From assembly GCF_037478005.1 (NCBI RefSeq), contig NZ_CP144164.1:930001-994000 (forward strand): a stretch of 64,000 nt of DNA, in the 5' to 3' direction. Positions 25,151 through 36,293 of the stretch are shown piece after piece. Below the pieces are notes generated by a model. It searched no databases, was not told where the DNA came from, and worked only from the letters and a program-made list of their open reading frames with translations. The DNA is from Alteromonas sp. M12. Lineage in GTDB: Bacteria; Pseudomonadota; Gammaproteobacteria; Enterobacterales; Alteromonadaceae. The stretch's first letter is position 1. The number at the start of each line of letters is the position of its first letter. The translations under genes were made by a program, and so were the position numbers.

Positions 25151-25609
25151 ATGTTCCGCGGCGCTAACGCAATCAATCTAGACGTAAAAGGCAGGGTGGC
25201 GATACCTACACGGTATCGGCAGTTGTTGCTAGATGATTGTCAGGGACAACTGGTTTGCACAATCGATACACAGCAAAGCTGTCTGCTACTTTACCCACTT
25301 CCTGAATGGGAAGAGATTGAGCTTAAACTTAGTAAACTTTCTAGCATGATACCTCAAGAACGCCGCTTACAGCGACTTCTTTTGGGTTACGCGATGGAAG
25401 GCGAAATGGACAAGAATGGTCGCTTTCTCTTGTCGGCTCCACTTCGTCAACACGCCAACTTGGGCAAAGAAATTATGCTAGTAGGACAACTTAATCGCTT
25501 CGAAATTTGGGATGCGCAAATATGGCAGCAACAGGTTCATCAGGATATTGAAACTGAAAAAGGTGGCGAATTTGAATTGACTGAGCGTTTACAGGACTTC
25601 TCACTTTGA
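25151..25609 (+). CDS. mraZ: Transcriptional regulator MraZ
   Basis: A 152-residue DNA-binding protein of the AbrB-like swapped-hairpin fold, with two MraZ half-repeats: the first starts [22 protein letters not shown], and the second has [16 protein letters not shown]. It represses its own operon, the dcw cluster, by binding the four-repeat operator just upstream. AGGGG precedes the ATG. Its stop overlaps the rsmH start, the usual arrangement. Confidence 0.97.
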   Translation: MFRGANAINLDVKGRVAIPTRYRQLLLDDCQGQLVCTIDTQQSCLLLYPLPEWEEIELKLSKLSSMIPQERRLQRLLLGYAMEGEMDKNGRFLLSAPLRQHANLGKEIMLVGQLNRFEIWDAQIWQQQVHQDIETEKGGEFELTERLQDFSL

Positions 25610-26556
25610 TTACTGAAAACCAATCGTCACAAACTTTGCACCGCTCAGTGTTGCTGGATGAATCCATTGAGGGGTTGGATATCAAGCCCGATGGCATTTA
25701 TATGGATGCCACTTTTGGACGTGGTGGTCACACTGAAAAAGTGTTGCAGAAGTTGTCGGCCAATGGACGCTTGATTGCACTTGACCGTGACCCTTACGCG
25801 ATTGAAGCGGCAAAACGTTTTGCCGATGACAGCCGTTTTTGTATTGAACATGTGGCATTTTCGAATATCGAAGAGGTGGCACTCAAACATCAGGTATTGG
25901 GCAAAGTCGACGGTATATTGATGGATCTTGGGGTGTCTTCGCCGCAGTTAGATGACGCGCAACGAGGTTTTAGTTTTATGCGCGAAGGTCCATTAGATAT
26001 GCGCATGGACACCAGCAAAGGTATTAGTGCAGCTCAATGGCTGGCAAAAGCCGAAGAAGATGACATTACTCAGGTTATCAAAGAGTTTGGTGAAGAAAAA
26101 TTTGGTAAACGAATTGCTCATGCAATTGTCAATAGCCGTGATGAATTTCCGTTAACGACAACATTGCAATTAGCAAAGTTAGTCGATGAAGCGGTGCCGG
26201 TTAAAGATAAATATAAACATCCTGCGACCCGTACTTTTCAGGCAATTCGTATTTATATTAATAGCGAATTAGATGAAGTTCGGGACGGGCTTAAAGGTGC
26301 ATTAGCGTGCCTTTCTTCTGGAGGACGACTGGCAGTGATCAGTTTTCATTCGTTAGAAGATCGATTGGTAAAACGCTTTATGCGCGAACAAAGTCGCGGC
26401 ATGCAGGTTCCAGCCCGTATGGCAATTACGCAGGCACAAATAGATGCAACACGGGCAATGAAATTAATAGGCAAGGCGACTAAGCCCAGCGAGTATGAAA
26501 TTAAAGTGAATGCGAGGTCGCGAAGTTCGGTGTTAAGGGTGGCTCAGAAGCTGTGA
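25606..26556 (+). CDS. rsmH: 16S rRNA m4C1402 methyltransferase RsmH
   Basis: A 316-residue SAM-dependent methyltransferase (formerly MraW) that N4-methylates C1402 of 16S rRNA. Motif I is visible at [16 protein letters not shown], with [16 protein letters not shown] and the C-terminal [14 protein letters not shown], all typical. Translation starts at TTG 25606, overlapping the mraZ stop (TTGA), with CAGGAC upstream, so it is translationally coupled. Length is normal. Confidence 0.96.
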   Translation: MITENQSSQTLHRSVLLDESIEGLDIKPDGIYMDATFGRGGHTEKVLQKLSANGRLIALDRDPYAIEAAKRFADDSRFCIEHVAFSNIEEVALKHQVLGKVDGILMDLGVSSPQLDDAQRGFSFMREGPLDMRMDTSKGISAAQWLAKAEEDDITQVIKEFGEEKFGKRIAHAIVNSRDEFPLTTTLQLAKLVDEAVPVKDKYKHPATRTFQAIRIYINSELDEVRDGLKGALACLSSGGRLAVISFHSLEDRLVKRFMREQSRGMQVPARMAITQAQIDATRAMKLIGKATKPSEYEIKVNARSRSSVLRVAQKL

Positions 26557-26873
26557 CAGAGACTAGGACCAACTTCAATTTGGTCAACTTAATCTTCACC
26601 GAGCTAGCCCGTCATCCGATACGGGTTTTGTTGTTTTTAATGGTATTGATAAGTGCGTTCGCAGTGATCATGAGTGCGCACCATAATCGGCAGATGTCGA
26701 TTGCTTTAGAGCAGTTGATGCAAGAACAAGATCAATTAGATATCCAGTGGCGTCATCTTATTTTAGAACAGGGTGCACTAACGGATCATAACCGCATTGA
26801 AGTGGCGATGAAAAAGCAACTTAATATGCACAGACCAAGTCCAGAAAATGAAATTGTGGTGCGCTTGAAATGA
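26553..26873 (+). CDS. ftsL: Cell division protein FtsL
   Basis: A 106-residue bitopic division protein with one membrane helix (about residues 23-43) and a periplasmic coiled coil with leucine heptads ([18 protein letters not shown]). It forms the FtsQLB complex that activates septal synthesis by FtsWI. GTG start overlapping the rsmH stop by 4 nt, and overlapping ftsI by 4 nt. Identification rests on size, topology and position as much as on sequence, which is poorly conserved in this family. Confidence 0.9.
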   Translation: MTETRTNFNLVNLIFTELARHPIRVLLFLMVLISAFAVIMSAHHNRQMSIALEQLMQEQDQLDIQWRHLILEQGALTDHNRIEVAMKKQLNMHRPSPENEIVVRLK

Positions 26874-28609
26874 CGAAGGCTAGGACTAAACAAGCTAAGA
26901 AAAACATTGCTCCAAGTATGGTGCAATGGCGTTTCATAGTGGTTGTTGGTGCCATATTAGCCGTGTTTGCAGTGTTAACTGTCAGAGCCGCTTATATTCA
27001 GGTAATTAATCCTGATCAACTAATTGAAGAAGGCGATAACCGTACGCTTCGAGTACGGAATAATGAAGTTTATCGTGGCTTGATCACTGACAGAAACGGT
27101 GAGCAATTAGCGGTAAGTGTGCCTGCAAAAGCGGTATGGGCACATCCACCTACAGTCACAGATCCAGAAAAAGGCGCACTAGCTGACACTCGCAGATGGC
27201 AAGCACTTGCAGAGGTGTTGGGTCAGGATGTGGATAAGTTGATTAAAAAAGCCAGCAACGAAAATAGCAAATTTGTTTATTTGCAACGCCAAGTGTCTCC
27301 GGCAATGGCAACGTTTGTGAAGAAGCTAAATATTCCCGGCGTATACCTTGTCAACGAATCTCGCCGTTATTATCCAGCGGGCGAAGCTTCTGCTCATGTG
27401 GTCGGTTTCACCAATGTGGATGATCAGGGAATTGAGGGGATTGAGAAGTTATATGATGAATACCTTTCGGCAACCCCAGACTCCAGAACGATCCGTCGCG
27501 ATGCTAAAGGCCGTCAAGTTGAAATTCTTGAACAAGAAGAAGGAAAAGATCCCCAAGATATCCAACTTACTATTGATCAACGGATTCAAGCGCTTGCATA
27601 TCGTGAATTAAAATCAGCAGTGCATTTTTATCGTGCTACATCTGGCTCTGTGGTGGTTGCGGATGTAAACACCGGTGAAATATTAGCGATGGTAAATAGT
27701 CCATCTTTCAATCCAAATAATCGCCAAGGTGTATCCCCTCGAAAAATTCGAAACAGAGCCATTACCGATACCTTTGAGCCAGGTTCCTCAGTTAAACCTT
27801 TGGCTGTAGTGAGCGCCTTAGAGTTTGGTTCTGCTGATACTGAGACGATTATAGATACCTCTCCAGGCTGGCGACGTCTTGGCGGAAGTATTGTTCGTGA
27901 TTCCCGTAATTATGGCAAATTGACGTTGCAGCAAATCATTCAAAAATCCAGCAATATCGGTACATCCAAGCTGGCTTTATCGGTGCCTAAAGAGTTCCTG
28001 CTAGATACTTATTACAACATGGGATTGATGAGTGAAACGGGAACTAATTTAATTGGTGAACAGGGGGGTCTTTTCAACGAACAGCGGAGATGGTCAAAAT
28101 TTGAATTGTCTACGTTGTCGTTCGGTTATGGATTATCTGTTACCACTATGCAATTAGCCCGGATGTACTCCATCTTAGGTAACGGCGGCATTAAGCAGCC
28201 ACTAAGTATTGTCATGTCAGATGAACAGAAAATGACAGAAAGAGTCATTAGTGAAGAGAATGCCCATCGTGTATTAATCATGATGGAGAGTGTACTTGAA
28301 GACGGCGGCTCTGGTCGCAAGGCTCGAGTACCTGGATATCGCGTTGCAGGTAAAACAGGCACAAGCCGCAAAGCCATTAAAGGCGGATACGGTGAGCAAT
28401 ATGTGAATATTTTTGCTGGTGTAGCGCCTGTATCGGATCCACAACTGGCCGTGGTTGTGCTAATTAACGAGCCGAAAGGTGATTTGTATTATGGCGGCGA
28501 CACTGCTGCCCCTGTTTTTAGCACTATTATGGCAAATACATTGCAATTGTTGAATGTGCCGCCCGATGCCAAAAACGTCTCCTCAATCGCTAAACGAGGA
28601 GAGCAATAA
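26870..28609 (+). CDS. ftsI: Septal peptidoglycan transpeptidase FtsI (PBP3)
   Basis: A 579-residue class B penicillin-binding protein that crosslinks septal peptidoglycan. One membrane helix lies near residues 22-43, then the PBP dimer domain (RGLITDRNGEQLAVS). Transpeptidase motifs: SSVK with Ser306 as nucleophile, SSN within KSSNIGTS, and KTGT in AGKTGTS. It works with FtsW and depends on FtsQLB and FtsN. Length is typical; the stop overlaps the murE ATG by 1 nt. Confidence 0.97.
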   Translation: MTKARTKQAKKNIAPSMVQWRFIVVVGAILAVFAVLTVRAAYIQVINPDQLIEEGDNRTLRVRNNEVYRGLITDRNGEQLAVSVPAKAVWAHPPTVTDPEKGALADTRRWQALAEVLGQDVDKLIKKASNENSKFVYLQRQVSPAMATFVKKLNIPGVYLVNESRRYYPAGEASAHVVGFTNVDDQGIEGIEKLYDEYLSATPDSRTIRRDAKGRQVEILEQEEGKDPQDIQLTIDQRIQALAYRELKSAVHFYRATSGSVVVADVNTGEILAMVNSPSFNPNNRQGVSPRKIRNRAITDTFEPGSSVKPLAVVSALEFGSADTETIIDTSPGWRRLGGSIVRDSRNYGKLTLQQIIQKSSNIGTSKLALSVPKEFLLDTYYNMGLMSETGTNLIGEQGGLFNEQRRWSKFELSTLSFGYGLSVTTMQLARMYSILGNGGIKQPLSIVMSDEQKMTERVISEENAHRVLIMMESVLEDGGSGRKARVPGYRVAGKTGTSRKAIKGGYGEQYVNIFAGVAPVSDPQLAVVVLINEPKGDLYYGGDTAAPVFSTIMANTLQLLNVPPDAKNVSSIAKRGEQ

Positions 28610-30132
28610 TGCAGCAGTTTCAGGCAATTAATAATATTAAAGCGGTACTCGCTAAATTTCAGATTGATGCACCCGATGTACAAGTCAGCGAGCTAGTATT
28701 AGACAGTCGTGAAGTGGCGGTTCACAGTGTTTTTGTGGCAATAAAGGGACATCAATTAGACGGACGAGATTTTATCCCGCAGGCAATTAGCCTTGGTGCA
28801 AAACTGATACTGCAAGAAGTTGAGCAACCGCAACTTCATGGCGAAATTGAAATGCGCGAGCAAAGTGTTTTGATTTCGTTTTATCAGTTAGGTCAAAAGC
28901 TATCTTTGCTAGCCGCCGCATTTTATGGTTCACCGGCTCAATACTTAGATGTGATTGGCGTAACGGGCACAAACGGTAAAACTTCGGTTGTACAATTAAT
29001 CAGTCAATTGCGTTTCTTATGTGGCGACGTATCAGCTTCGATTGGTACTTTGGGCGCGGGATTGTACAGCGTAGACAACTATCAATTAGAAAAAACCCTT
29101 AACACCACGCCAGATGCCTGCCAGGTACAAAAATTATTGGCTAAGTATGTGGGTTTGGGTGCCAAACAAGTTGCCTTAGAAGCGTCCTCTCATGCATTAG
29201 TTCAAGATCGCATTCAAGGGCTTAAAATGGACGTGGCGGTGTTTACTAATTTGACTCGTGACCACTTGGACTATCACGGGGACATGAACGAATATGCCAA
29301 GGCAAAACGCCAATTACTTAATCAGCCAGAACTGAAAAATCTGGTGTTAAATGCAGATGATCCAGAAACCGCTAATTGGATTAGTGCTGCTTCAAAACAA
29401 CAAAAAATCACGTTGTTTTCGACCCAATTGAGTGCCGAAAATGTGGCCGATACACAGCAATATTGTTTCGCCAGTAATATTCAATACGATCAACGCGGAT
29501 TGTCTTTTCAATTGAATTCATCATGGGGAAATGCGGACATCCATTGTGGTCTATTAGGTAAGTTCAATGTAGCCAATTTACTGGCCGCAATCGCTAGCCT
29601 TCTAGTCTTAGGCTTATCGCTGCCAAAATTAGCGAAGTTGTGTAAAAAATTAAAACCCGTCGCTGGACGGATGGAGTTATTTGAACACCCTAAGGCTGGC
29701 AATCTCATCGTCGACTTCGCACATACTCCAGATGCGTTAGAGCAGGCCTTGAAATCAGCGAGAGTACATAGTCAAAAGCAACTTATTTGTGTGTTTGGAT
29801 GTGGTGGCGACAGAGATAAAGGTAAACGCCCATTAATGGCAGCGGCAGCCGAGCAATATAGTGATCAAATTATTATCACCTCAGACAATAGTCGCTCTGA
29901 ACCTTCTTCCTCAATTGTTGCCGATATACTTGCCGGAATAACGGACCAAAGCAAAGTCAAAGTAGAAACGGATCGTAAAAAAGCGATTCAATTAGCTATA
30001 GCGCAGAGTCAGAAAGGCGATCTGATTGTGGTTGCTGGCAAAGGACATGAAACAGAACAAGTCATCGGCCAACAGAGTCTGCCATACGATGAACGAAACT
30101 ACGTTAACACTCTGTGTGTGGGGGAAATGTAA
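28609..30132 (+). CDS. murE: UDP-MurNAc-tripeptide synthetase MurE
   Basis: A 507-residue cytoplasmic Mur ligase that adds meso-diaminopimelate to UDP-MurNAc-L-Ala-D-Glu. The ATP loop GVTGTNGKTSV, the NTTPDA loop, the EASSHALVQDR segment and KGHE near the C-terminus are all present. The DAP-recognition motif, DNPR in E. coli, reads DNSR here (in TSDNSRSEPSS). The Asn and Arg that contact DAP are kept. Gene order between ftsI and murF supports the assignment. Confidence 0.96.
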   Translation: MQQFQAINNIKAVLAKFQIDAPDVQVSELVLDSREVAVHSVFVAIKGHQLDGRDFIPQAISLGAKLILQEVEQPQLHGEIEMREQSVLISFYQLGQKLSLLAAAFYGSPAQYLDVIGVTGTNGKTSVVQLISQLRFLCGDVSASIGTLGAGLYSVDNYQLEKTLNTTPDACQVQKLLAKYVGLGAKQVALEASSHALVQDRIQGLKMDVAVFTNLTRDHLDYHGDMNEYAKAKRQLLNQPELKNLVLNADDPETANWISAASKQQKITLFSTQLSAENVADTQQYCFASNIQYDQRGLSFQLNSSWGNADIHCGLLGKFNVANLLAAIASLLVLGLSLPKLAKLCKKLKPVAGRMELFEHPKAGNLIVDFAHTPDALEQALKSARVHSQKQLICVFGCGGDRDKGKRPLMAAAAEQYSDQIIITSDNSRSEPSSSIVADILAGITDQSKVKVETDRKKAIQLAIAQSQKGDLIVVAGKGHETEQVIGQQSLPYDERNYVNTLCVGEM

Positions 30133-31523
30133 TGATTGAAGTATCTCTTGATTGGATAGCACAACAAACAAGCGGACAGCTGGTTGGAGATAACGCAAAT
30201 GTGTCTGGCGTAAGCACAGACACAAGAAGTTTAGTGCAAGGGGATGTTTTCATTGCTTTGGTCGGCCCTAATTTTGATGGTCACAAATTTATTGATGAAG
30301 CAGCCAAAAATGGTGCGGCAGCGTTTATCGTGTCACAAAATATCGACACCCATTTACCCTATATTTTAGTCGAAGACAGCAAACTTGCTTTAGGCGCATT
30401 GAGCGCTGCGGTAAAACAAAAAGTTGCACCCAAAACTGTGGGAATTACCGGTAGTAGCGGCAAAACAACCGTGAAAGAAATGGTTGCCGGAATTTTGTCT
30501 CGGATCGGAAACGTATTGGCCACCAACGGAAACTTCAACAACGATATTGGCGTGCCTCTGACATTATTAAGATTGCAACAGAATCACGATTTTGCAGTAA
30601 TCGAAATGGGTGCTAATCACTTAGGTGAGATTGCCTATACCACTAATTTAGTGAAGCCCGACGTGGCGACAATCGTCAATGCAGCTGCGGCTCACCTAGA
30701 GGGTTTTGGTAGTTTACTGGGCGTTGCCCGTGCTAAAAGTGAAATTTTTAGAGGGTTGAGTAGTAAAGGTACAGCAATCATTAATCGAGATAGCCAATTT
30801 AGCGATTTTTGGACTGGTAAGTTGAAAGAGTGCCATATTCAAGGTTTTTCAGTAAGCCAAGAAACCGACTTTTATGCACAGGATGTCACTTTGGGCATCG
30901 ATGGTTGCGCGCAATTTATGTTGTGTACACCTAAAGGCAAGATTCATCTTACCTTAGCATTACCCGGAATTCACAATGTTGGCAATGCGCTAGTGGCAGC
31001 TGGATTGGCCATGAATGTTGGCGCCAATTTAGAAGATATTAAATTTGGTTTGCAAAATATGCAGCAAGTCAGTGGTCGACTGCAAGTCAAACAATTAACT
31101 AACCAAGTTAAAATTCTAGATGATACCTACAACGCAAATGTGGCATCGGTAAATGCAGCAATTGATTTACTTAGTAGTTTCAGCGGTTACCGTATTTTGA
31201 TCTTGGGTGACATGGGAGAATTAGGTGAAAAAGCTCGTTATTACCACGAACTTGTTGGCGAATATGCTAATCAAAAAGGCATCGATAATTTAGTTACCTT
31301 AGGGGTTTTGAGTCAGGCTGCAAGTGATGTATTTGGCGGTAAACATTTCAGTGATATTAATTTGTTAGTTGAACATATTAGTGCTTCTTTAGCGTCTGAG
31401 CAGCGAGATATTACCATTTTAGTAAAAGGCTCCAGAAGTGCCCGAATGGAAAGAGTCGTTAAAGCATTGGAGGAATCTCCTGTGGGAAAGTTTGAAAGAG
31501 TTAGGGAGCGAATTGCATGCTAA
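30132..31523 (+). CDS. murF: UDP-MurNAc-tripeptide D-alanyl-D-alanine ligase MurF
   Basis: A 463-residue Mur ligase that joins D-Ala-D-Ala to the UDP-MurNAc-tripeptide, the last cytoplasmic step before the lipid carrier. The ATP loop is [14 protein letters not shown] and the family segment [12 protein letters not shown] follows. ATG 30132 overlaps the murE stop (TAATG); the in-frame GTG 30114 upstream lies inside murE and is less likely. Its 3' end overlaps mraY by 7 nt. Confidence 0.96.
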   Translation: MIEVSLDWIAQQTSGQLVGDNANVSGVSTDTRSLVQGDVFIALVGPNFDGHKFIDEAAKNGAAAFIVSQNIDTHLPYILVEDSKLALGALSAAVKQKVAPKTVGITGSSGKTTVKEMVAGILSRIGNVLATNGNFNNDIGVPLTLLRLQQNHDFAVIEMGANHLGEIAYTTNLVKPDVATIVNAAAAHLEGFGSLLGVARAKSEIFRGLSSKGTAIINRDSQFSDFWTGKLKECHIQGFSVSQETDFYAQDVTLGIDGCAQFMLCTPKGKIHLTLALPGIHNVGNALVAAGLAMNVGANLEDIKFGLQNMQQVSGRLQVKQLTNQVKILDDTYNANVASVNAAIDLLSSFSGYRILILGDMGELGEKARYYHELVGEYANQKGIDNLVTLGVLSQAASDVFGGKHFSDINLLVEHISASLASEQRDITILVKGSRSARMERVVKALEESPVGKFERVRERIAC

Positions 31524-32599
31524 TTTGGTTGGCTGAGTGGTTGCAGCAATATGATTCTGGGTTCAACGTATTCTCATACCTTACGTTGCGCGCAATCCTT
31601 AGCACACTTACCGCGTTATTGATGGCCGTATTAATTGGACCAAGCATGATTCGCTGGTTGCAAACGATGCAAATCGGTCAAACGGTGCGTGATGATGGGC
31701 CGCAAAGCCATTTGTCTAAATCCGGCACACCTACTATGGGTGGTTTGTTAATTTTAGCTGCAATTCTAACGAGTGCGTTGTTATGGGCAGACTTGAGCAA
31801 CCGCTATGTTTGGGTTGTATTGTCGATTGTCGTCGGTTACGGGCTAATTGGATTTGTCGATGACTACCGCAAAGTAGTGCGTAAAGATCCCAAAGGTCTG
31901 ATTGCCAAATGGAAGTACTTTTGGCAGTCAATTATTGCCATCGCGGTAGCGGTTTACTTATACGCAAATAGTCAAGATCCTGCCGAGACAGCTCTGCTAG
32001 TGCCTTTTTTCAAAGAAGTCATGCCGCAGCTTGGTATGTTTTTTATGGTAGTGGTGTATTTCACTGTGGTAGGCACCAGTAATGCGGTAAATCTTACCGA
32101 CGGCCTAGATGGATTAGCAATAGTACCCACTATTTTGGTTGCAGGCGCGCTCGCTATTTTTGCTTATACCACCGGCAATATTAACTTTTCAGCGTACTTA
32201 AATATTCCCTATATTCCAGAAACCAGTGAATTAGTGATTGTTTGTACCGCGATTGTTGGCGCAGGTTTAGGGTTTTTATGGTTTAACACCTACCCAGCCC
32301 AGGTGTTTATGGGAGATGTAGGCTCATTGGCGTTAGGCGGTACTTTGGGAATTATGGCGGTACTTGTTCGCCAAGAAATAGTGTTGATTATTATGGGTGG
32401 TGTATTTGTCGTTGAAACCTTGTCGGTGATATTGCAAGTGGGGTCCTTTAAATTACGTGGCAAACGCATATTTAGAATGGCACCTATACATCATCATTTT
32501 GAACTTAAAGGTTGGCCAGAACCAAGAGTCATCGTTAGGTTTTGGATTATTTCATTGATTTTAGTGCTAATCGGTTTAGCCACATTGAAGTTGAGATAA
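31517..32599 (+). CDS. mraY: Phospho-MurNAc-pentapeptide transferase MraY
   Basis: A 360-residue polytopic inner-membrane enzyme that transfers phospho-MurNAc-pentapeptide to undecaprenyl phosphate to make lipid I. Ten hydrophobic segments are apparent. Conserved blocks include [21 protein letters not shown] with the Asp pair, [20 protein letters not shown] and the [13 protein letters not shown] loop. Length matches E. coli MraY exactly. Confidence 0.98.
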   Translation: MLIWLAEWLQQYDSGFNVFSYLTLRAILSTLTALLMAVLIGPSMIRWLQTMQIGQTVRDDGPQSHLSKSGTPTMGGLLILAAILTSALLWADLSNRYVWVVLSIVVGYGLIGFVDDYRKVVRKDPKGLIAKWKYFWQSIIAIAVAVYLYANSQDPAETALLVPFFKEVMPQLGMFFMVVVYFTVVGTSNAVNLTDGLDGLAIVPTILVAGALAIFAYTTGNINFSAYLNIPYIPETSELVIVCTAIVGAGLGFLWFNTYPAQVFMGDVGSLALGGTLGIMAVLVRQEIVLIIMGGVFVVETLSVILQVGSFKLRGKRIFRMAPIHHHFELKGWPEPRVIVRFWIISLILVLIGLATLKLR

Positions 32600-32608
32600 A
32601 TAGACGTT

Positions 32609-33913
32609 ATGCAAACCCCTGATTTAAAAAACATGCAGGTTGTTGTGGTTGGTTTAGGACTGACCGGCAAGTCTTGCGTGAAATTTTTACAGGAGCACGG
32701 GGCGAACGTAATCGGCATGGATCGTAATCCTGTTGAAATGCCAGTTGGGGTAAAAACACTCAGCGGTGATTTCAGTCAAGAGGTCTTACTCAATGCCGAT
32801 TTGGTCGTATTGAGTCCAGGGGTTAATCCAAATGGTAGTGTCTTCCAAAACGTGCAAAAAGCGGGCGTGGAGGTGATAGGTGATGTGGAATTATTCGCTC
32901 GCTTTAATACTACTCCAGTCATTGCTATTACCGGTTCTAATGGAAAATCGACAGTAACTTGTTTGGTTAATGAAATGCTTAACTGTGCGGGTATGAAAGC
33001 GCAAATGGGCGGAAATATAGGCACTCCGGTGTTGGACTTACTCAATACTGATGCCGATTATTTAGTACTCGAATTGTCCAGTTTTCAGCTTGAATTATTG
33101 CAATCATTAACCCCAGTTTGCGCAACCATTTTGAATGTGAGTGAAGATCACATTGATCGTCATCAAACATTTTTGGCTTATACCGACGCCAAACAGCGTG
33201 TTTATCGCAACGCTGAATATACTATCGCCAACCGTGATGATGTTAAAACTTGGCCAAAAAATTATGTGACCAAAACCAGTTTCGGCTTGAGCCTCTCTCC
33301 TGTAGGAATTAGCTGGGACGCGACAACGGAAATGATTTTAGTCGATGGTGAAGGGTTTATTTCTGCACAACAGTGCGCTTTGCAGGGGCTGCATAATATT
33401 TTAAATATTCAAGCCGCTATCGCCTGTGTTATTCCACTTGGTGTTGAACAGCCTGCAATAACTAAAGCGGTAAGCTTATTTACTGGTTTAGCACACAGAT
33501 TTGAAGTGGTCAGCGAACAGCATAATGTACGTTGGATAAATGATTCAAAAGCCACCAATATTGGGGCCACTATTGCTGCTTTACAAAGCCTTAAAAATAG
33601 AGGCGCGAGTAAACTTATATTGATTGCTGGTGGCGATGGTAAAAAAGCCGATTTCACACAGCTACAACCAATGTTGCTAGATGATGTAGATTTATTAATA
33701 ACCTTAGGTAAAGACGGTAGGGAAATAGCGTCGTTAAAACCGGGCAGTATTGAAGTGGCCGATTTGATGGAAGCGGTTACCTTTGCAAACGGTATCGTAG
33801 AAAGTGGGGATATCGTTTTATTGTCCCCAGCTTGTGCAAGTTTGGATATGTTTGACAACTATCAACATCGCGGTGATGTTTTCAAACAAGCTGTTTTGGA
33901 GGTCGCTCAATGA
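32609..33913 (+). CDS. murD: UDP-MurNAc-L-alanine D-glutamate ligase MurD
   Basis: A 434-residue Mur ligase adding D-glutamate to UDP-MurNAc-L-Ala. The N-terminal Rossmann part (VVVGLGLTGKSCVKFL) binds UDP, the ATP loop is ITGSNGKSTV, and NDSKATNIGAT and LSPACASLDMFDNY are family signatures. Separated from mraY by 9 nt and overlapping ftsW by 4 nt. Confidence 0.97.
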   Translation: MQTPDLKNMQVVVVGLGLTGKSCVKFLQEHGANVIGMDRNPVEMPVGVKTLSGDFSQEVLLNADLVVLSPGVNPNGSVFQNVQKAGVEVIGDVELFARFNTTPVIAITGSNGKSTVTCLVNEMLNCAGMKAQMGGNIGTPVLDLLNTDADYLVLELSSFQLELLQSLTPVCATILNVSEDHIDRHQTFLAYTDAKQRVYRNAEYTIANRDDVKTWPKNYVTKTSFGLSLSPVGISWDATTEMILVDGEGFISAQQCALQGLHNILNIQAAIACVIPLGVEQPAITKAVSLFTGLAHRFEVVSEQHNVRWINDSKATNIGATIAALQSLKNRGASKLILIAGGDGKKADFTQLQPMLLDDVDLLITLGKDGREIASLKPGSIEVADLMEAVTFANGIVESGDIVLLSPACASLDMFDNYQHRGDVFKQAVLEVAQ

Positions 33914-35208
33914 CTCAAAGCAGGACAACCACTATGAGCACGCAAAGTGATTCGCTATTGCGCAGCATGTTTTCTCAACGCCATGATGGAAAGCAAGTCA
34001 GTGGCAGTGTGTTTGATGTTAACTTTATTTTGATCAGTATCGCGTTAATGGCGATTGGTTTAGTGATTGTTACCTCTGCTTCTATGCCGGTGGCTGCGCG
34101 ACTATTTGATAATCCATTTCATTTTGCGATTCGTCACGGTATCTATTTGTGCTTGGCCTGTGTTGCAGCATGTATTGTGATGCAAATTCCAATGCAATGG
34201 TGGCGAGTAAGCAATCCTTGGCTTCTTTTATTAGCCGTAGTGTTGTTGATTTCGGTGCTCTTTGTTGGCCGCACAGTAAACGGCAGTCGTCGCTGGTTGG
34301 CGATAGGCCCCATCACTATTCAAGTGGCTGAGTTAGCAAAGTTATTCTTCTTCTGTTATTTGGCTGGCTACATGGTGCGCAGATACGAAGAAGTAACCGA
34401 AAATCTCAAAGGCTTTATTAAGCCGCTAGCGGTGTTTTTTGTGTTGGCTTTATTAATTCTATTGCAACCGGATTTAGGCACCGTTGTGGTGATGTTTGCC
34501 ACCACTCTTGGATTATTGTTTTTAGCGGGTGCAAAACTTTGGCAGTTTTTCGGCTTGGTATTCACTGGATTATCAGCGATTACGGCCTTGATTTTGACCG
34601 CAGATTATCGAATGGAGCGAATGAGTTCGTTCTTGAAACCTTGGGATGATCCCTTTGGTGCTGGTTATCAATTAACCCAGTCATTAATGGCTTACGGAAG
34701 AGGTGACTGGTTTGGTCAAGGATTAGGAAATAGTCTTCAAAAGCTCGAATTTTTGCCGGAAGCTCATACCGATTTTATTGTGGCGATACTCGCCGAGGAG
34801 TTCGGCTTTTTGGGCGTCGCATGTGTTTTAGGCTTGTTATTTGTTTTGGTCTTCAAAGCCCTAAAATTAGGTAATTTAGCGTTGCTTGCAGAACGTCCAT
34901 TTGAAGGTTATTTAGCCTATGCCATCGGCATTTGGTTTAGTTTTCAAACGGCGGTCAATGTTGGTGCTAGTGCTGGCATACTTCCTACCAAAGGTTTGAC
35001 TCTACCACTGGTCAGTTACGGCGGTTCAAGCTTAATTGTAATGGCTGTCGCGGTAGCCATTTTAATTCGAATTGATTTTGAAATCCGGGTTGATGGTGTT
35101 CAAGCCATGAGCAAGGGGACAAAGAAAAAAGCCAGTAAGGGTAAGTCTAAAGTGAAAAAAATGCTTGCTGAAGCAGCCCAGAAAAATAGTGAGGCCGTGG
35201 CAGAATGA
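33910..35208 (+). CDS. ftsW: Septal peptidoglycan glycosyltransferase FtsW
   Basis: A 432-residue SEDS-family membrane protein that polymerises septal glycan with FtsI. Multiple membrane helices are visible, plus the SEDS blocks NGSRRWL, LLQPDLGTVVVMF, LPEAHTDFIVAILAEE and LPLVSYGGSSL. The start is drawn at ATG 33910, overlapping murD; ATG 33943 is an alternative that would shorten the cytoplasmic tail. The C-terminus carries an extra Lys-rich segment (residues about 400-420). Confidence 0.97.
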   Translation: MTQSRTTTMSTQSDSLLRSMFSQRHDGKQVSGSVFDVNFILISIALMAIGLVIVTSASMPVAARLFDNPFHFAIRHGIYLCLACVAACIVMQIPMQWWRVSNPWLLLLAVVLLISVLFVGRTVNGSRRWLAIGPITIQVAELAKLFFFCYLAGYMVRRYEEVTENLKGFIKPLAVFFVLALLILLQPDLGTVVVMFATTLGLLFLAGAKLWQFFGLVFTGLSAITALILTADYRMERMSSFLKPWDDPFGAGYQLTQSLMAYGRGDWFGQGLGNSLQKLEFLPEAHTDFIVAILAEEFGFLGVACVLGLLFVLVFKALKLGNLALLAERPFEGYLAYAIGIWFSFQTAVNVGASAGILPTKGLTLPLVSYGGSSLIVMAVAVAILIRIDFEIRVDGVQAMSKGTKKKASKGKSKVKKMLAEAAQKNSEAVAE

Positions 35209-36293
35209 ATGACATGAGCAGAACTATTTTGATTATGGCTGGCGGCACGGGAGGACATGTTTTCCCAGGCATAGCGGTGGCAAAAGAATTACAACAACGT
35301 AATTGGCAAATCCATTGGTTAGGCACAGCTGCTCGTATGGAAGCTGATATTGTTCCTAAAGCTGGTTTCGACATCAGTTTTATTGATGTGGCGGGTGTTC
35401 GCGGTAATGGAATCGTACGTTTGTTAAAAGCTCCGTTTCAAGTGATTCATTCGGTGTGGCAAGCTTTAGCTGTGATCAAACAAGTTAAACCTGATGTGGT
35501 ATTGGGCATGGGTGGTTTTGCTAGCGGCCCTGGCGGTATTGCGGCGTGGATTCGTGGAGTGCCTTTGGTTGTCCATGAACAAAATGCGTTGCCAGGTTTA
35601 ACCAATAAAGTATTGGCTAAGTTCGCTGCCCGCGTATTGACCGGCTTTAATCAGGCATTTGGAAAGCAGTCTGAAAACAAATATAGCTGGGTGGGTAATC
35701 CGGTGAGAAGTGATTTTGCCGACCTACCTGCTAAGCAGCTCAGTGATGATAAATGCAATATTCTTATTGTTGGTGGTTCGTTGGGCGCCAGTGCCCTTAA
35801 TAGCTATGTTCCGCCCGCTTTATCTGGTATTGCCAACGCACAAGTACGTCATCAAACGGGCAAAGGACAGCAACAGATAGTTGCTGATACCTATCAAAAG
35901 TTATGGCCTGACAGCACGAATTGGCAAGTCATGGAGTTTATCGATGATATGGCTCAGGCCTATGCATGGGCAGATGTGGTCATCTGTCGAGCAGGGGCTT
36001 TAACCGTTGCTGAAGTCGCAATGGTTGGCGTGGCAGCTATATTTGTTCCTCTTCCACATGCTGTGGATGACCATCAAACAATGAATGCAAGGGCATTAGT
36101 GGATCATCATGCAGCCGTTTTATTACCTCAACCTCAATTAGAAGAAGGTGGTTTGAAAGTTATTATTCAACAACTTGTTAACGACGCACAAAGTCGAATT
36201 AATATGGGCCAAAAAGCCAAATCTTTAGCTAAACCTCTAGCCACCAAAACGGTTAGTGACATCTGTGAATCGTTGGCAGGAGTGGCGTCATGA
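35205..36293 (+). CDS. murG: UDP-GlcNAc transferase MurG (lipid II synthesis)
   Basis: A 362-residue GT-B glycosyltransferase that adds GlcNAc to lipid I on the inner face of the cytoplasmic membrane. Glycine-rich loop 1 is [12 protein letters not shown], with [13 protein letters not shown] and [12 protein letters not shown], then [11 protein letters not shown] in the second domain and [10 protein letters not shown] for the UDP-GlcNAc site. It overlaps ftsW and murC by 4 nt each. Confidence 0.98.
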   Translation: MNDMSRTILIMAGGTGGHVFPGIAVAKELQQRNWQIHWLGTAARMEADIVPKAGFDISFIDVAGVRGNGIVRLLKAPFQVIHSVWQALAVIKQVKPDVVLGMGGFASGPGGIAAWIRGVPLVVHEQNALPGLTNKVLAKFAARVLTGFNQAFGKQSENKYSWVGNPVRSDFADLPAKQLSDDKCNILIVGGSLGASALNSYVPPALSGIANAQVRHQTGKGQQQIVADTYQKLWPDSTNWQVMEFIDDMAQAYAWADVVICRAGALTVAEVAMVGVAAIFVPLPHAVDDHQTMNARALVDHHAAVLLPQPQLEEGGLKVIIQQLVNDAQSRINMGQKAKSLAKPLATKTVSDICESLAGVAS

